A DNA stretch of 43,608 nucleotides, taken from positions 1 to 43,608 of the forward strand of contig JAQBQF010000324.1 of the NCBI GenBank assembly GCA_028287115.1, written 5' to 3'. A model generated the notes under the pieces. The model saw nothing but the letters and a program-made list of their open reading frames with translations, made no database searches and had not been told where the DNA came from. The position numbers were made by a program, and so were the translations under genes. Positions 1-8,925 of this stretch are shown here, piece by piece. Source of the stretch: Myxococcales bacterium (GTDB lineage: Bacteria > Myxococcota_A > Polyangia > Haliangiales > Haliangiaceae). Numbering within the stretch: position 1 is the first letter of the stretch; every line of letters starts with the position of its first letter.

Positions 1-376
1 GCCAGTTCTTCTCGGCGACATCGAGCTCTTCGAGCGCGTCGGTCGCCATCTCGTCCTGCGGCCGCAGCTTCAGGACCTGCGCGAACACCTCGCGCGCGGC
101 CTTGACGTCGAGCAGCTCGCCGTCGAGGGCCATGCCCTTCTCGAGCAGCAGATCGATCTTGCGGTCGAGGTCCGTCGTCGCATCGAGCTCGACATCGATC
201 AAGTGAACGACGCCATCGGGTCGATTACGCCCCGAGAGCACCTTTCGCGCCGCCGCGAACCGCGTCGTTCGAACGTCGGGTGCCGACGCTCGCGCGGCAG
301 CGGCGAGCGCTTCGAGCGCTTGTGCGTCCTCGGGGTCGTGCTCGATGACAGCGAGAAGTGAGGACAGATCGGCCAT
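1..376 (-). CDS. N-terminal part of a TPR-like protein (partial, runs off window)
   Basis: An open frame starts at ATG 376-374 and continues without a stop to base 2, giving about 125 residues; the C-terminus lies outside the window. The start reads MADLSSLLAVIEHDPEDAQA, followed by Ala/Leu/Glu-rich amphipathic helices. A segment near residues 95-115 (AREVFAQVLKLRPQDEMA) has the pattern of a tetratricopeptide repeat. Such helical-repeat proteins are usually protein-interaction scaffolds, and very large ones are common in Myxococcota. No signal peptide is visible in this part, so it is probably cytoplasmic. It diverges from the ABC exporter operon that begins at 755. The function is unknown and the rest of the gene would be needed to identify it. 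Confidence 0.7.
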   Translation of the reverse strand, partial: MADLSSLLAVIEHDPEDAQALEALAAAARASAPDVRTTRFAAARKVLSGRNRPDGVVHLIDVELDATTDLDRKIDLLLEKGMALDGELLDVKAAREVFAQVLKLRPQDEMATDALEELDVAEKNW

Positions 377-754
377 GGGATCCCCGAACCCGGTTCCCGA
401 TGCTACGCATCCGCCCTCACAAACTCAACGCCGGGCGCCTATTCCTTCGCAGGGTTAGGGCAAGTCGCGGCCGATCTGGTCGTGCTAGCCAATCGTGTTT
501 TTTCTGGCGGCTCCAAGTCTCCGAACCGACTACCGCTTGCCCTCGTGTCGATCGGGCCCGCTGTCGAGCTCATGTGGATCGGCAGGCTTGATCCGGTCCT
601 TGCGCGACTCCCGAAGCGCCCCACACCGCGGACTTTTTGTCCGCAGGTCAAGTCTCGAACGCAGGAACTAGAGGATGAAAGCCGTCGCTGATGTACGGCA
701 CTGTTCCCGTTGGGGAGTTGTGGCGGCTCACGCGGGAGGGTAGACAGGTGACTC
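377..754. other. 378-bp intergenic region between divergent genes
   Basis: This spacer separates the divergent TPR-like gene (start 376) from the ABC exporter pair (start 755). It holds only short open frames with no convincing start signals or protein character. A perfect 6-bp inverted repeat (gcggac / gtccgc, loop ttttt) lies at 628-644. A possible promoter for the exporter pair is TTGTGG at 718-723, a 17-nt spacer, and TAGACA at 741-746. I see no tRNA, repeat-family copy or mobile-element remnant. Confidence 0.4.
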
Positions 755-2572
755 GTGGCTGCGCGTAGCTCGCTCGTCTATCTGAAGCCGTATCGCCGCG
801 CCCTGTACGGCGGCATCGGCATGCTGCTGCTCACGAATCTGTTCTTCCTGGGCATCCCATACTTCCAGAGCCACGCGGTCCAGGCCTTCCAGGACGGCAA
901 TACGGATCTGGTGCCGAGCGCGATCATCCTCTTGATCGTATTCGCGATCGCGACCGCGCTCACGCGGATCAGCTCGCGCGTCTGGATCTTCAACACCGCG
1001 CGCGCCGCCGAGTTCGATCTGCGTTCCGAGCTGTTCGGCCACGTGATGACCCTGTCGCCGAGCTACTACCGGGATCATCCCACCGGCGACGTGATGTCGC
1101 GGCTCACGAACGACGTGCAGACGGTGCGCGCGATGTGGGGCGCCGGCGCGGTTCACCTCTCGAACGCGGTGACCTCGTTCGGCACGGTGTTGACGATGAT
1201 GATCTGGATCGACTGGAAGGTCGCTCTGATCTCGATCATTCCGTACCCGCTGATCTTCGTCGTCGGACAAGCGCTGTCGAAGCGGATCTATCGAACGATG
1301 CGCGACGTCCAGGCCGAGCTCGGATCGCTGTCGGGCCGGATCCAGGAGGATCTAGGGGCGATCCAGGTGATCAAGACGTACGGGCTCGAGGGCGTGCGGC
1401 GGGCCGGCTTCCTCGAAGGCAGTAAGCGCCTGCTCGACAAGAACATGGCGGCGGCGATCGTCCGGATCCAGCTCGGGCCGATGCTCAATACGCTCGCGCC
1501 GCTCGGCGTCGCGATCCTGATCCTGTTCGGCGGCCGCGCAGTGATCCACAGCGACATCGGCGTCGGTTACTACACCGCGTTCGCGGCGCTGCTCGCGCGA
1601 CTCGTGTGGCCGACGTTGACGCTCGGCTTCATGCTCGCGCTCGTCCAGCGCGGTCGCGCTTCGTGGTCGCGCTTGGTGCAGCTGCAAGACACCAAGCCCG
1701 ACATCGTCGACGGAACCGGCCCGAGCTTGCCGATCTCTTCCGAGCCTGCGCGCGTCGAGGTCAAAGAACTGACGATCAAGATCGGCGATCGCGCGCTCCT
1801 CGAAGGCGTCAGCTTCGTGCTCGAGCCGAGCACCGTGACGGCGGTCGTCGGCAGGACCGGCGCCGGCAAGAGCACGCTCGTCGACGCGCTGTGCCGCTTG
1901 ATCGACGTACCCGCCGGAACGATCTTCGTCGATGGCCGCGACGTCACCACGATCCCGCTCGCTTCGCTGCGTGCGCAACTCGGATATGCGCCGCAAGAGG
2001 CGTTCTTGTTCTCGACGACGATCGCCGACAACGTCGCGATGGGATACGGCGGCGGCACCGCGATTCCCGCGGCGCGCGCACGCGAGCTCGAGCGAGCCGG
2101 TGCCCTGGCGGCCGCGGTCGATCTCAGTGGCGAGCCGCGGATCACGGCGGCCGCGCGAGCGGCAGGACTCGAGCGCGATGTCGTGGCGATGCCCGAGGGT
2201 CTCGCGACGATCGTCGGCGAGCGAGGGATCACGCTATCCGGTGGCCAGCGGCAGCGCGTCGCGCTCGCCCGTGCGCTCGCCGCGACGCCGCGGCTGCTCG
2301 TCCTCGATGATTCACTGTCGTCCGTCGATGCGGAGACCGAGCGCATGATCCTCGCGGAGCTGCGTGCCGTGTTGCACGGGCGTACCGCGGTGCTGATCTC
2401 GCATCGCGTCGCCGCGATCAAAGATGCCGATCAGATCATCGTGCTCGATCAGGGCAAGATCGTCGAGCGCGGCACGCACGAGCAGCTGATCGCCGCGGGC
2501 GGCACGTACAGCGACCTGTACCGCACGCAACTCGACACCGAGATGGAGATCGTGCGCAAGGAGGCGGTGTAA
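755..2572 (+). CDS. ABC half-exporter, subunit A with degenerate ATP site (MdlA/SmdA-like)
   Basis: This 605-residue half-transporter has an N-terminal six-helix membrane domain (about residues 15-305) fused to a C-terminal ATPase domain. Walker A is GRTGAGKS (366-373), the signature is LSGGQ (494-498), and Walker B ends LVLDD (516-519 plus following D) so that Asp replaces the usual catalytic Glu. In heterodimeric exporters such as MdlAB, LmrCD and TM287/288 this substitution marks the subunit that supplies the non-hydrolysing site. The GTG at 755 is the first possible start because an in-frame TGA lies at 749-751. The stop overlaps the start of the next gene by one base, so the two are translationally coupled. 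By family the pair exports drugs, lipids or peptides across the inner membrane; the substrate cannot be told from sequence. Confidence 0.93.
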   Translation: MAARSSLVYLKPYRRALYGGIGMLLLTNLFFLGIPYFQSHAVQAFQDGNTDLVPSAIILLIVFAIATALTRISSRVWIFNTARAAEFDLRSELFGHVMTLSPSYYRDHPTGDVMSRLTNDVQTVRAMWGAGAVHLSNAVTSFGTVLTMMIWIDWKVALISIIPYPLIFVVGQALSKRIYRTMRDVQAELGSLSGRIQEDLGAIQVIKTYGLEGVRRAGFLEGSKRLLDKNMAAAIVRIQLGPMLNTLAPLGVAILILFGGRAVIHSDIGVGYYTAFAALLARLVWPTLTLGFMLALVQRGRASWSRLVQLQDTKPDIVDGTGPSLPISSEPARVEVKELTIKIGDRALLEGVSFVLEPSTVTAVVGRTGAGKSTLVDALCRLIDVPAGTIFVDGRDVTTIPLASLRAQLGYAPQEAFLFSTTIADNVAMGYGGGTAIPAARARELERAGALAAAVDLSGEPRITAAARAAGLERDVVAMPEGLATIVGERGITLSGGQRQRVALARALAATPRLLVLDDSLSSVDAETERMILAELRAVLHGRTAVLISHRVAAIKDADQIIVLDQGKIVERGTHEQLIAAGGTYSDLYRTQLDTEMEIVRKEAV

Positions 2573-4389
2573 TGGTGGCGGTCGCAGCGCCGAAGGGACG
2601 GCCGGGCCTCGAAGCCGAGGCCGTCCTCGGCAAGGCCTACGACATGCGGCTGATCCGCCGCCTCTGGAAATACATCCGGCCGCATAGTCTCCTGTTGGTC
2701 GCGTGGGTCGCGTTCATGCTGACCACGATCGCTTTCGAGCTCGCGCAGCCGTACCTGTTCATGTACTCGCTGCAGCACCACATCCTGGGCGGGAAGATCG
2801 AGGCCCTGCCGATCGATGCACTCGGGTTCGTCGGGCTCGTGGTCGCGCAAAATCTATCGTCGTTCTGCGAGCAGTGGTTTCTCCAGCTCGCGGGCCAGCG
2901 GACGATGCACGACCTCCGCATCGCGATCTTCGATCACGTGCTCGCGCAACGCGCGGCGTTCTTCGATCGGATTCCCGTCGGTCGGTTGATGACCCGGATG
3001 ACGAACGACATCGAGAGCCTCAACGAGATGTTCTCGCAAGGCGCGATCACGATCATCGCGGATGCGGTCAAGGCGCTCGTGATCATCGTGATCATGCTGA
3101 ACATCGACGTCGCGCTCTCGCTGATGACGTTCGTGACGCTGCCGCTGTTGTTCGTGCTCGTCGAGTACGCACGCCGTGCGATGCGCAAATCGTTTCGGCA
3201 GATCCGCGTGCGACTCGCCGCGATGAACGCGTTCGCGCAAGAGCACCTGTTCGGCATTCGCGTGGTGCAGTTACTCGGCCGCGACAAGATCTCTCAGCGC
3301 GAATACGACGAGATCAATGCGGGACATCGCGACGCGTACCTGTTGCAGATCCGCGCGGACGCGGCGATGTACGCGCTCGTCGAGGCGATCGGTTACATCG
3401 CGGTCGGCGGGATCCTGTGGTGGGCGTCGGGTCACCGCGCCGAAGACGCCGCGACGATCGCCGTCGTCGTCGGGTTCATCGAGTACATCAACAAGTTCTT
3501 CATCCCGATCCGCGATCTCTCGGCGAAGTACGCCGTCATGCAAGGCGCGATGGCGGCGAGCGAGCGGATCTTCCAGCTGCTCGATACGGCGGAGTACGAC
3601 GGCGGGACGCCGGGTCAATTGCCTCCCACGCTCCCGGACTCGGCCGCCGACCAGCCGGCCACTCCAACGGCGGTCGAGCTCGCCGGCGTTCAGTTCAGCT
3701 ACGGCGCCGAACCGATCTTGCGCGGCGTCGATCTGCGCGTGCCGCGGGGCGCGACCGTCGCGGTCGTCGGAGCGACGGGCTCGGGCAAGTCGACGATCAT
3801 CAAGCTGCTGACCCGCCTCTACGAGCGCGATGCCGGCGCGATCCGGATCGACGGCGTCGATGTTCGCGACATTCCGCTCAAGGAGCTCCGCCGCCGGATC
3901 ACCGTCGTGTCGCAAGACGTCGTGCTGTTCGCGGGCTCGCTCGCGGACAACATCGCGCTCGGGCACGCCTACGAGCGCGCGCTGCTCGATCAAGCGGTCC
4001 ACCGCGTCGGCCTCGACAAGGCACTCGTCCGGCGCGGCGCCGACGTCACCGCAACCGTCTCGGAGCGAGGCAGCAACTTCTCGGCGGGCGAACGCCAACT
4101 CGTCGCGTTCGCGCGCGCGCTCCTGCGCGACCCCGAGATTCTCGTGCTCGACGAAGCGACCGCGCACGTCGATCCGGAGGCGGAAGAGCTGATCGAGCGC
4201 GGCGTCCACGAGCTGATGAAAGGCCGGACGACGCTCGTGATCGCGCACCGGCTGTCGACCATCCGCAACGCCGATCTGATCGTCGTCGTCGACAAGGGTC
4301 AGGTGATCGAGCAGGGAACGCACGAAGAGCTCGTCGCAAAGGGCGGCCTCTACGCGGCACTCGAGAAGACGTTCCGCCGCCAGGAGTGA
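2572..4389 (+). CDS. ABC half-exporter, subunit B with catalytic ATP site (MdlB/SmdB-like)
   Basis: This 605-residue partner of the preceding gene begins within its stop codon (TAATG, one-base overlap). The membrane domain spans about residues 30-330. The ATPase domain has Walker A GATGSGKS (400-407), Walker B LVLDE with intact catalytic Glu 528, and the H-loop sequence VIAHRLST. Its signature is FSAGE (503-507) rather than LSGGQ. The deviating signature would face subunit A's Asp-type Walker B, so both lesions fall in the same composite site. That is the expected layout of a heterodimer with one degenerate and one canonical site. An Ala/Pro/Thr-rich linker (about 345-366) joins the two domains. 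The product acts in the inner membrane with subunit A; its substrate is unknown. Confidence 0.93.
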   Translation: MVAVAAPKGRPGLEAEAVLGKAYDMRLIRRLWKYIRPHSLLLVAWVAFMLTTIAFELAQPYLFMYSLQHHILGGKIEALPIDALGFVGLVVAQNLSSFCEQWFLQLAGQRTMHDLRIAIFDHVLAQRAAFFDRIPVGRLMTRMTNDIESLNEMFSQGAITIIADAVKALVIIVIMLNIDVALSLMTFVTLPLLFVLVEYARRAMRKSFRQIRVRLAAMNAFAQEHLFGIRVVQLLGRDKISQREYDEINAGHRDAYLLQIRADAAMYALVEAIGYIAVGGILWWASGHRAEDAATIAVVVGFIEYINKFFIPIRDLSAKYAVMQGAMAASERIFQLLDTAEYDGGTPGQLPPTLPDSAADQPATPTAVELAGVQFSYGAEPILRGVDLRVPRGATVAVVGATGSGKSTIIKLLTRLYERDAGAIRIDGVDVRDIPLKELRRRITVVSQDVVLFAGSLADNIALGHAYERALLDQAVHRVGLDKALVRRGADVTATVSERGSNFSAGERQLVAFARALLRDPEILVLDEATAHVDPEAEELIERGVHELMKGRTTLVIAHRLSTIRNADLIVVVDKGQVIEQGTHEELVAKGGLYAALEKTFRRQE

Positions 4390-4524
4390 ACGCGCGAGCA
4401 GGTCCGTACCGTACCGAGAAGGCCTCGGATCTAAGCGAGACGCGCACACCCACATATTCTTACCCACGGCTGGCCGGCCGTGCGCCGCGCCAACCTCGCT
4501 TCATTTGGGTATGATCGCTGACAC

Positions 4525-6939
4525 ATGGCAGTTGGGGTAACCGAGCAACTGCGGACCGCAGTCGACGTGATGGCCGACGGCGCCATCGTTGCGGATACGC
4601 GTAGCGGCGACGTGCTGATCAATCAGTCGGCGCGCGTGATGCTCGGGATTCCTGCCGACGCCGACGTCGACACGAACTATCTCAAGGACGTCGTCGGGTT
4701 CTATCCGTTCGATCTCGCAGCCGGTGCACCCGATGGCCAGCCCGTACGCGAAGAAGTTCGGATCGGTGACCGCGTGCTGCATTCGGTGGTGACGCCGCTC
4801 CGTGAAGCAGGCAAGTCGGTCGGGGCGATCGTGATCCTTCGCGATCTCGGTGACACCGCCGATGTCTCGCGCAAGCGCGCCGAGTTCGCGCAGGTGATGT
4901 CGCACGAGCTCCGGACGCCGCTGACGTCGATCGCGGGTGCGCTCGACATCGTGCTCTCGGGTTACGCCGGCGCGCTGACCGATCGCCAGCTGCGTTACGT
5001 CGACATGGCGCGCCAGGCCGCGACGCGGATGAATCAGATGGTCGACCAGTTGCTCGACCTCGCGCGCGCGCAGGCCGGCTCGATCACGGTGTCCTCGGCG
5101 CCGGTGCAGCTCGATCGACTCGCACGCGAAGTGATCGATCGCTATCGCGCGGCCGCGGCGACGAAACAGCTGACGATCGTGCTCGGCGCGTCCGCCGATG
5201 ACATCTCGATCGTCGGCGATCCCGAGCGCCTGTCGCAGGTGCTCGGAAATCTCCTGACGAATGCGATCCGGTTCGCGCCGACCGGCGGCGTGATCGACGT
5301 CCAGGTCTTCGGTCCACCGCTGTCGGAGGACGCCGTCGGGGTCTCGGTGCACAACTCCGGCGAGCCGATCGCACCCGAAGATTGCGAAAAGATCTTCGAA
5401 CCGTTCTCGGCATCGAGCCGTCGCGTCGGTGGCACCGCACTCGGCCTCTCGATCTCGCGCACGATCATCGAGGCGCACGGCGGCCGGATCTGGGTCGAGT
5501 CGCCTTCGGGTGATCCATCGCGCTCCGCGCCGAGCGGCACGAAGTTCGTGTTCACCCTGCCCGTCTCGGCAAAGTCCGCCGAGGTCACGCAGCCGATCTC
5601 GATCGAGGCGACTCGCCGCCGCGGCCTGGGCGATGGAGCGTGCGCGCTTGTCGTCGACGACGACCCGCGACGCGCATTGCTGCTCAAGGGCCTGCTGATG
5701 TCGCTCGCCGATCGCGTGCTCGTCGCGCACGACGTCGATAACGCGCTCGCGCTTGCACGCGCCGAGCACCCCGCCCTCGCCGTGCTCGCGGGCTCGATGC
5801 CCGATGCGCTCGCACTGCTCGCGATCCTCGAGCACGACCCCGACACGCACAAGACAGCGGTGATGGTCGTCGGCGAGCCCGAGCGCCGCGCCGATTTGCT
5901 CGCGGCCGGTGCCGACGATTTGCTCGAGTTCCCGATCCAACCGGCCGCGTTTCGCGAGGCGTGCCTGCGCCTTGTCGAGAGTGGCCGCCGCGAGGCACCG
6001 CGCGTCCTGATCGTCGATGACGACTCTTCGATCCGGTTGATCTGCCGCGAGGTGCTCGAGCTCGGCGGGTATCAGGTGCGCGACGCCGGCTCGGCGACCG
6101 CGGCCCTCGCCGAAGCGCGGCGGTTTCGCCCTGACATGATCTTGCTCGATGTCCTGATGCCGGGCATCGATGGCTATCGCACCGCCGAGATGATCCGCGC
6201 CGACCCCGCGATCGGGATGCCGCCGATCATGTTCTTGTCAGCGCGCGGCGACACCGCCGACAAGGTCCGCGCATTCCGCAGCGGCGCCGAAGACTACATG
6301 GTCAAGCCGTTCGACGCCGCCGAGCTCCTCGCGCGTGTCGGCAAGGCGCTCGATCGGCAGGCCCGCGAGCTCGGGGCATCGCCGACCACGCAGCTTCCGG
6401 GCGCCGATGCGATCCAGTTCGAGATCGAGCGCCGCCTCGCGGTCGGCGATTCGAGTGCCATCGCCTGCTACCTCGATCTCGACAACCTCAAAGCGTTCAA
6501 CGACTACTACGGCTACGCGAAGGCGAACGCGGTGATCCGCCAGACCGGCGACGTGATCCGCCACGTCGTCCAGCGGTTCGGTGGCCCGGGCGACTTCATC
6601 GGGCATATCGCCGGTGACGACTTCGTGTTCGTCACGAGCGCCGAACGCGCCGACAGCGTGTGCCGCGCGATCTGCGATCGCTTCGACCACCTGATCCGCC
6701 TCTACTACGATCCCGCTGATCGCGGCCGCGGTTACATCGAGACCAAGGATCGGTTCGGCGTGCAGCGGAGGTTCCCGATCATGAGCGTGTCGATCGCGGC
6801 GATCGAGCTAGTACGCGCCAAGACCTACGCGGGGCTCGCGGAGCTCGCCGCCGTCGGAAAACGCACCGCGAAGGCGATTCCCGGATCGAGCTACGTGCGC
6901 GATGGTGAGACGATGGCCGCGGCTGCCGCAACGAGCTAA
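4525..6939 (+). CDS. Hybrid sensor histidine kinase: PAS-HisKA-HATPase-REC-REC-degenerate GGDEF
   Basis: An 804-residue signalling protein with no clear membrane segment, so probably cytoplasmic. Residues 1-110 look like a PAS sensor. HisKA carries the phospho-His in SHELRTPL (H127). The HATPase domain shows NLLTNAIRF (242-250) and ALGLSIS (305-311). A first receiver domain (about 372-485) keeps the acidic pocket VVDDD, but the phospho-acceptor strand reads LAVLAGSMPD, with no Asp at the expected place. The second receiver (about 492-610) is complete: acceptor D542 in LLDVLMPG and Lys in MVKPF. The C-terminal domain (about 620-790) has a GGDEF-like fold pattern but the signature is AGDDF (696-700), so cyclic-di-GMP synthesis is doubtful. 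It follows the ABC pair after 135 bp; shared function is only a guess. Confidence 0.9.
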   Translation: MAVGVTEQLRTAVDVMADGAIVADTRSGDVLINQSARVMLGIPADADVDTNYLKDVVGFYPFDLAAGAPDGQPVREEVRIGDRVLHSVVTPLREAGKSVGAIVILRDLGDTADVSRKRAEFAQVMSHELRTPLTSIAGALDIVLSGYAGALTDRQLRYVDMARQAATRMNQMVDQLLDLARAQAGSITVSSAPVQLDRLAREVIDRYRAAAATKQLTIVLGASADDISIVGDPERLSQVLGNLLTNAIRFAPTGGVIDVQVFGPPLSEDAVGVSVHNSGEPIAPEDCEKIFEPFSASSRRVGGTALGLSISRTIIEAHGGRIWVESPSGDPSRSAPSGTKFVFTLPVSAKSAEVTQPISIEATRRRGLGDGACALVVDDDPRRALLLKGLLMSLADRVLVAHDVDNALALARAEHPALAVLAGSMPDALALLAILEHDPDTHKTAVMVVGEPERRADLLAAGADDLLEFPIQPAAFREACLRLVESGRREAPRVLIVDDDSSIRLICREVLELGGYQVRDAGSATAALAEARRFRPDMILLDVLMPGIDGYRTAEMIRADPAIGMPPIMFLSARGDTADKVRAFRSGAEDYMVKPFDAAELLARVGKALDRQARELGASPTTQLPGADAIQFEIERRLAVGDSSAIACYLDLDNLKAFNDYYGYAKANAVIRQTGDVIRHVVQRFGGPGDFIGHIAGDDFVFVTSAERADSVCRAICDRFDHLIRLYYDPADRGRGYIETKDRFGVQRRFPIMSVSIAAIELVRAKTYAGLAELAAVGKRTAKAIPGSSYVRDGETMAAAAATS

Positions 6940-7081
6940 CGCGGAGGAGTGCCCCAGGTCGTCGGGCGGATTGCCCGCGCGATGAGTGAGTGCTCAGCTC
7001 CCGATCACTTCTCACCAGCGCCTATCCAATCCGAGGCTGTGCTCTGCGCGCGAGTCGATCACTATCGGCCGCACACAAACA

Positions 7082-7087
7082 GGGAGG
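7082..7087 (+). promoter_or_regulatory. Shine-Dalgarno site deciding the NmrA-like start
   Basis: GGGAGG lies 5 nt before ATG 7093. It supports that start over a longer upstream-extended frame that would begin near 6949. Confidence 0.75.
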
Positions 7088-7092
7088 CGCAG

Positions 7093-7947
7093 ATGATTCT
7101 CGTTACTGGATCGACAGGCAACGTCGGATGCGAAGTCGTAAAGCAACTCGCGACCGTGGGACACAAGGTGCGCGCGCTCGTGCAGAACGAGAGCGATGCT
7201 CGCCGGAAATTCCCGACCAACGTCGATATCGTGAGGGGAAACCTCAACGATCCGATCTCGATCGATGCCGCGATGCAAGGTTGTGAGCGCGTCTATCTTC
7301 TCGCGCCTCTGACGCCGCAGCTCGTGCAGCAGGAGTCGCACGTGATCAGGTCGGCCAGGCGCGCGGGCATCAAGCACATCGTGAAGCAGTCGGCCCTCGG
7401 AGCGCAGTACGAAGGCATCATGCTCGCGAAGTGGCACCGCGCAGGCGAGAAGGAGCTCGAGGCCTCCGGAATGTCATGGACGTTCATTCGTCCGAGCGGC
7501 TTCTTCTCGAATGCGCTCGCGTGGACGCAGACGATCCGTCACGGTGCGACCGTCTACTGGCCCACCGGTGCGGGCAAGATCGGGATCGTCGATGCGCGCG
7601 ATATCGCGGCGTGTGCGATCAAGGCGCTGCTCGAGCCCGGTCACGAGGCGCGCGCGTACGACGTGACCGGATCCAAGGCGTGGACGACGCAGGAGCAGGT
7701 CGACACGATCAGCCGCGTGATCGGCAAGCCACTCAAGTTCATCGATGTTCCAGATGGCGCCGCGCGCGATACGATGCTGGGCCAGGGCATGCAGACCCAG
7801 GTGGTCGACGCGATGCTCGAGTTCACCGGCCTCGTTCGGGGTGGGCACGTGGGGATGGTCACCGATACCGTCTGGAAGATGACCGGCAAGACTCCGCGGA
7901 CCTGGGAAGCTTGGGTCACCGAAAACGCCGCCGCATTCAAGGGTTAG
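7093..7947 (+). CDS. NmrA-like NAD(P)-binding oxidoreductase (atypical SDR)
   Basis: A 284-residue Rossmann protein starting MILVTGSTGNVG, with the GxxGxxG dinucleotide-binding motif at residues 7-13. The rest fits the NmrA/atypical short-chain dehydrogenase group: an N-terminal nucleotide-binding half, HIVKQSALGA where SDRs have the Ser strand, and the FIRPSGFFSN segment typical of these proteins. No signal peptide is present, so it is cytoplasmic. Family members act as NAD(P)H-dependent reductases of small substrates or as redox sensors; which applies here cannot be decided. A GGGAGG site 5 nt upstream fixes the start. It stands alone between the sensor kinase gene and a Cys-motif protein gene. 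Confidence 0.85.
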   Translation: MILVTGSTGNVGCEVVKQLATVGHKVRALVQNESDARRKFPTNVDIVRGNLNDPISIDAAMQGCERVYLLAPLTPQLVQQESHVIRSARRAGIKHIVKQSALGAQYEGIMLAKWHRAGEKELEASGMSWTFIRPSGFFSNALAWTQTIRHGATVYWPTGAGKIGIVDARDIAACAIKALLEPGHEARAYDVTGSKAWTTQEQVDTISRVIGKPLKFIDVPDGAARDTMLGQGMQTQVVDAMLEFTGLVRGGHVGMVTDTVWKMTGKTPRTWEAWVTENAAAFKG

Positions 7948-8010
7948 CCGAGGGCCAGGTCGACCTCGGGGCGTAGACCGGCAACCCTACGTCGCGCGTT
8001 TGATGGTGCC

Positions 8011-8664
8011 ATGGCCTACCGCAGCGACCTCGACGCCCTGATCCACCGCCACGCCGCCCTCGAGACCGAAGTCGGCGAGCGTACGCGCGAGCTCGACAAC
8101 ACGCGCCGCCTTCTCGAAGAGGCGCAGCAGCGTGCGCGATTGCCGGTGCTCGACAACATCCGCGTCGCGTCGCCCTGCACGGCCGACTGGGCGCAGATGA
8201 CCGGCGACGATCGGGCGCGAGCCTGCGCGCAGTGCAACAAGAACGTCTACAACATCTCGGCGCTCACGCGTGATGAAGCCGAGGCGCTGATCGTCAAGCA
8301 CGAAGGCAAGCTGTGCGTTCGTTACTTCAAGCGCGGCGACGGCACCATCATGCTCAAGGACTGCGCCGTCGGTGCGAAGCGCAAGCGCCGCCGGCGCTGG
8401 ATCATCGCAGGCGCGGTGGTGACGTTTGCCGGATCGTTGATCGCGTACAAGGCCCATGAGAAGGCCAACGAACGCGAGGAAGTCAGGATGGAAGCGTTAG
8501 ACGTGGAAGCAAATGAAGTGATCATGGGCAAGTTCGAGACCGCGCATGTCGAGCCGGCGACACCCGTGCTGCCCGAGCAGGAGATGTGGGTCCAAGGCGG
8601 CATCGCGATCGACCCGACGGCGGCGATGGACATTCCGATCCAGCCGCCGGTTCACGCGAAGTAA
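8011..8664 (+). CDS. Conserved Cys-motif membrane-anchored protein of unknown function
   Basis: A 217-residue protein. Residues 5-45 are strongly charged and heptad-like, probably a coiled coil. The central segment contains CTADWAQMTGDDRARACAQC followed by NKNVYNISALTRDEAEALI, giving cysteines at 56, 72, 75, 102 and 118. A basic stretch (122-129) precedes a single membrane helix (about 130-146), and the rest is acidic and Pro-rich. I recall this Cys/VYNLS pattern from uncharacterised Myxococcota proteins, but no function is known to me. The CxxC pair plus later cysteines could bind zinc or an Fe-S cluster, or be redox active. By the positive-inside rule the Cys domain would be cytoplasmic and the C-terminus periplasmic. 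The gene is monocistronic and convergent with the SET gene. Confidence 0.75.
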   Translation: MAYRSDLDALIHRHAALETEVGERTRELDNTRRLLEEAQQRARLPVLDNIRVASPCTADWAQMTGDDRARACAQCNKNVYNISALTRDEAEALIVKHEGKLCVRYFKRGDGTIMLKDCAVGAKRKRRRRWIIAGAVVTFAGSLIAYKAHEKANEREEVRMEALDVEANEVIMGKFETAHVEPATPVLPEQEMWVQGGIAIDPTAAMDIPIQPPVHAK

Positions 8665-8925
8665 CGGTTACACGTCGACCGAAGCGGACTTCCCCGGAGA
8701 TCGCGAAGGCCACAAAGGGTGGATCGCAACCGGATATTTCCCGGACGAACTGCTTCGTTGTCCGATCGTTACGTCGTTTGCGGCTCTGCGGCCGATCTGG
8801 GGCCGACTGGATTCCGTTGCGACGCGCTTCTCGGAGATGGAACGCACTTCGCGGGAACACGCTGTTCCGATCCGCGTCCTCATGCTCTACGCACGATGAA
8901 CCGTTCGACCGTCGGGCGCGCAGCG

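Noticed and set aside
628..644. Hairpin gcggac-ttttt-gtccgc as a transcription terminator
   Set aside because: It lies between divergent gene starts with no gene ending there, and no T-run follows the stem.
3271..4467. Long minus-strand open frame across the second ABC subunit
   Set aside because: It is a shadow of the real gene: its product is rich in Arg, Asp and Ala with no domain signal. The same applies to the antisense frames over the sensor kinase, recQ, dnaE and the M16 genes.
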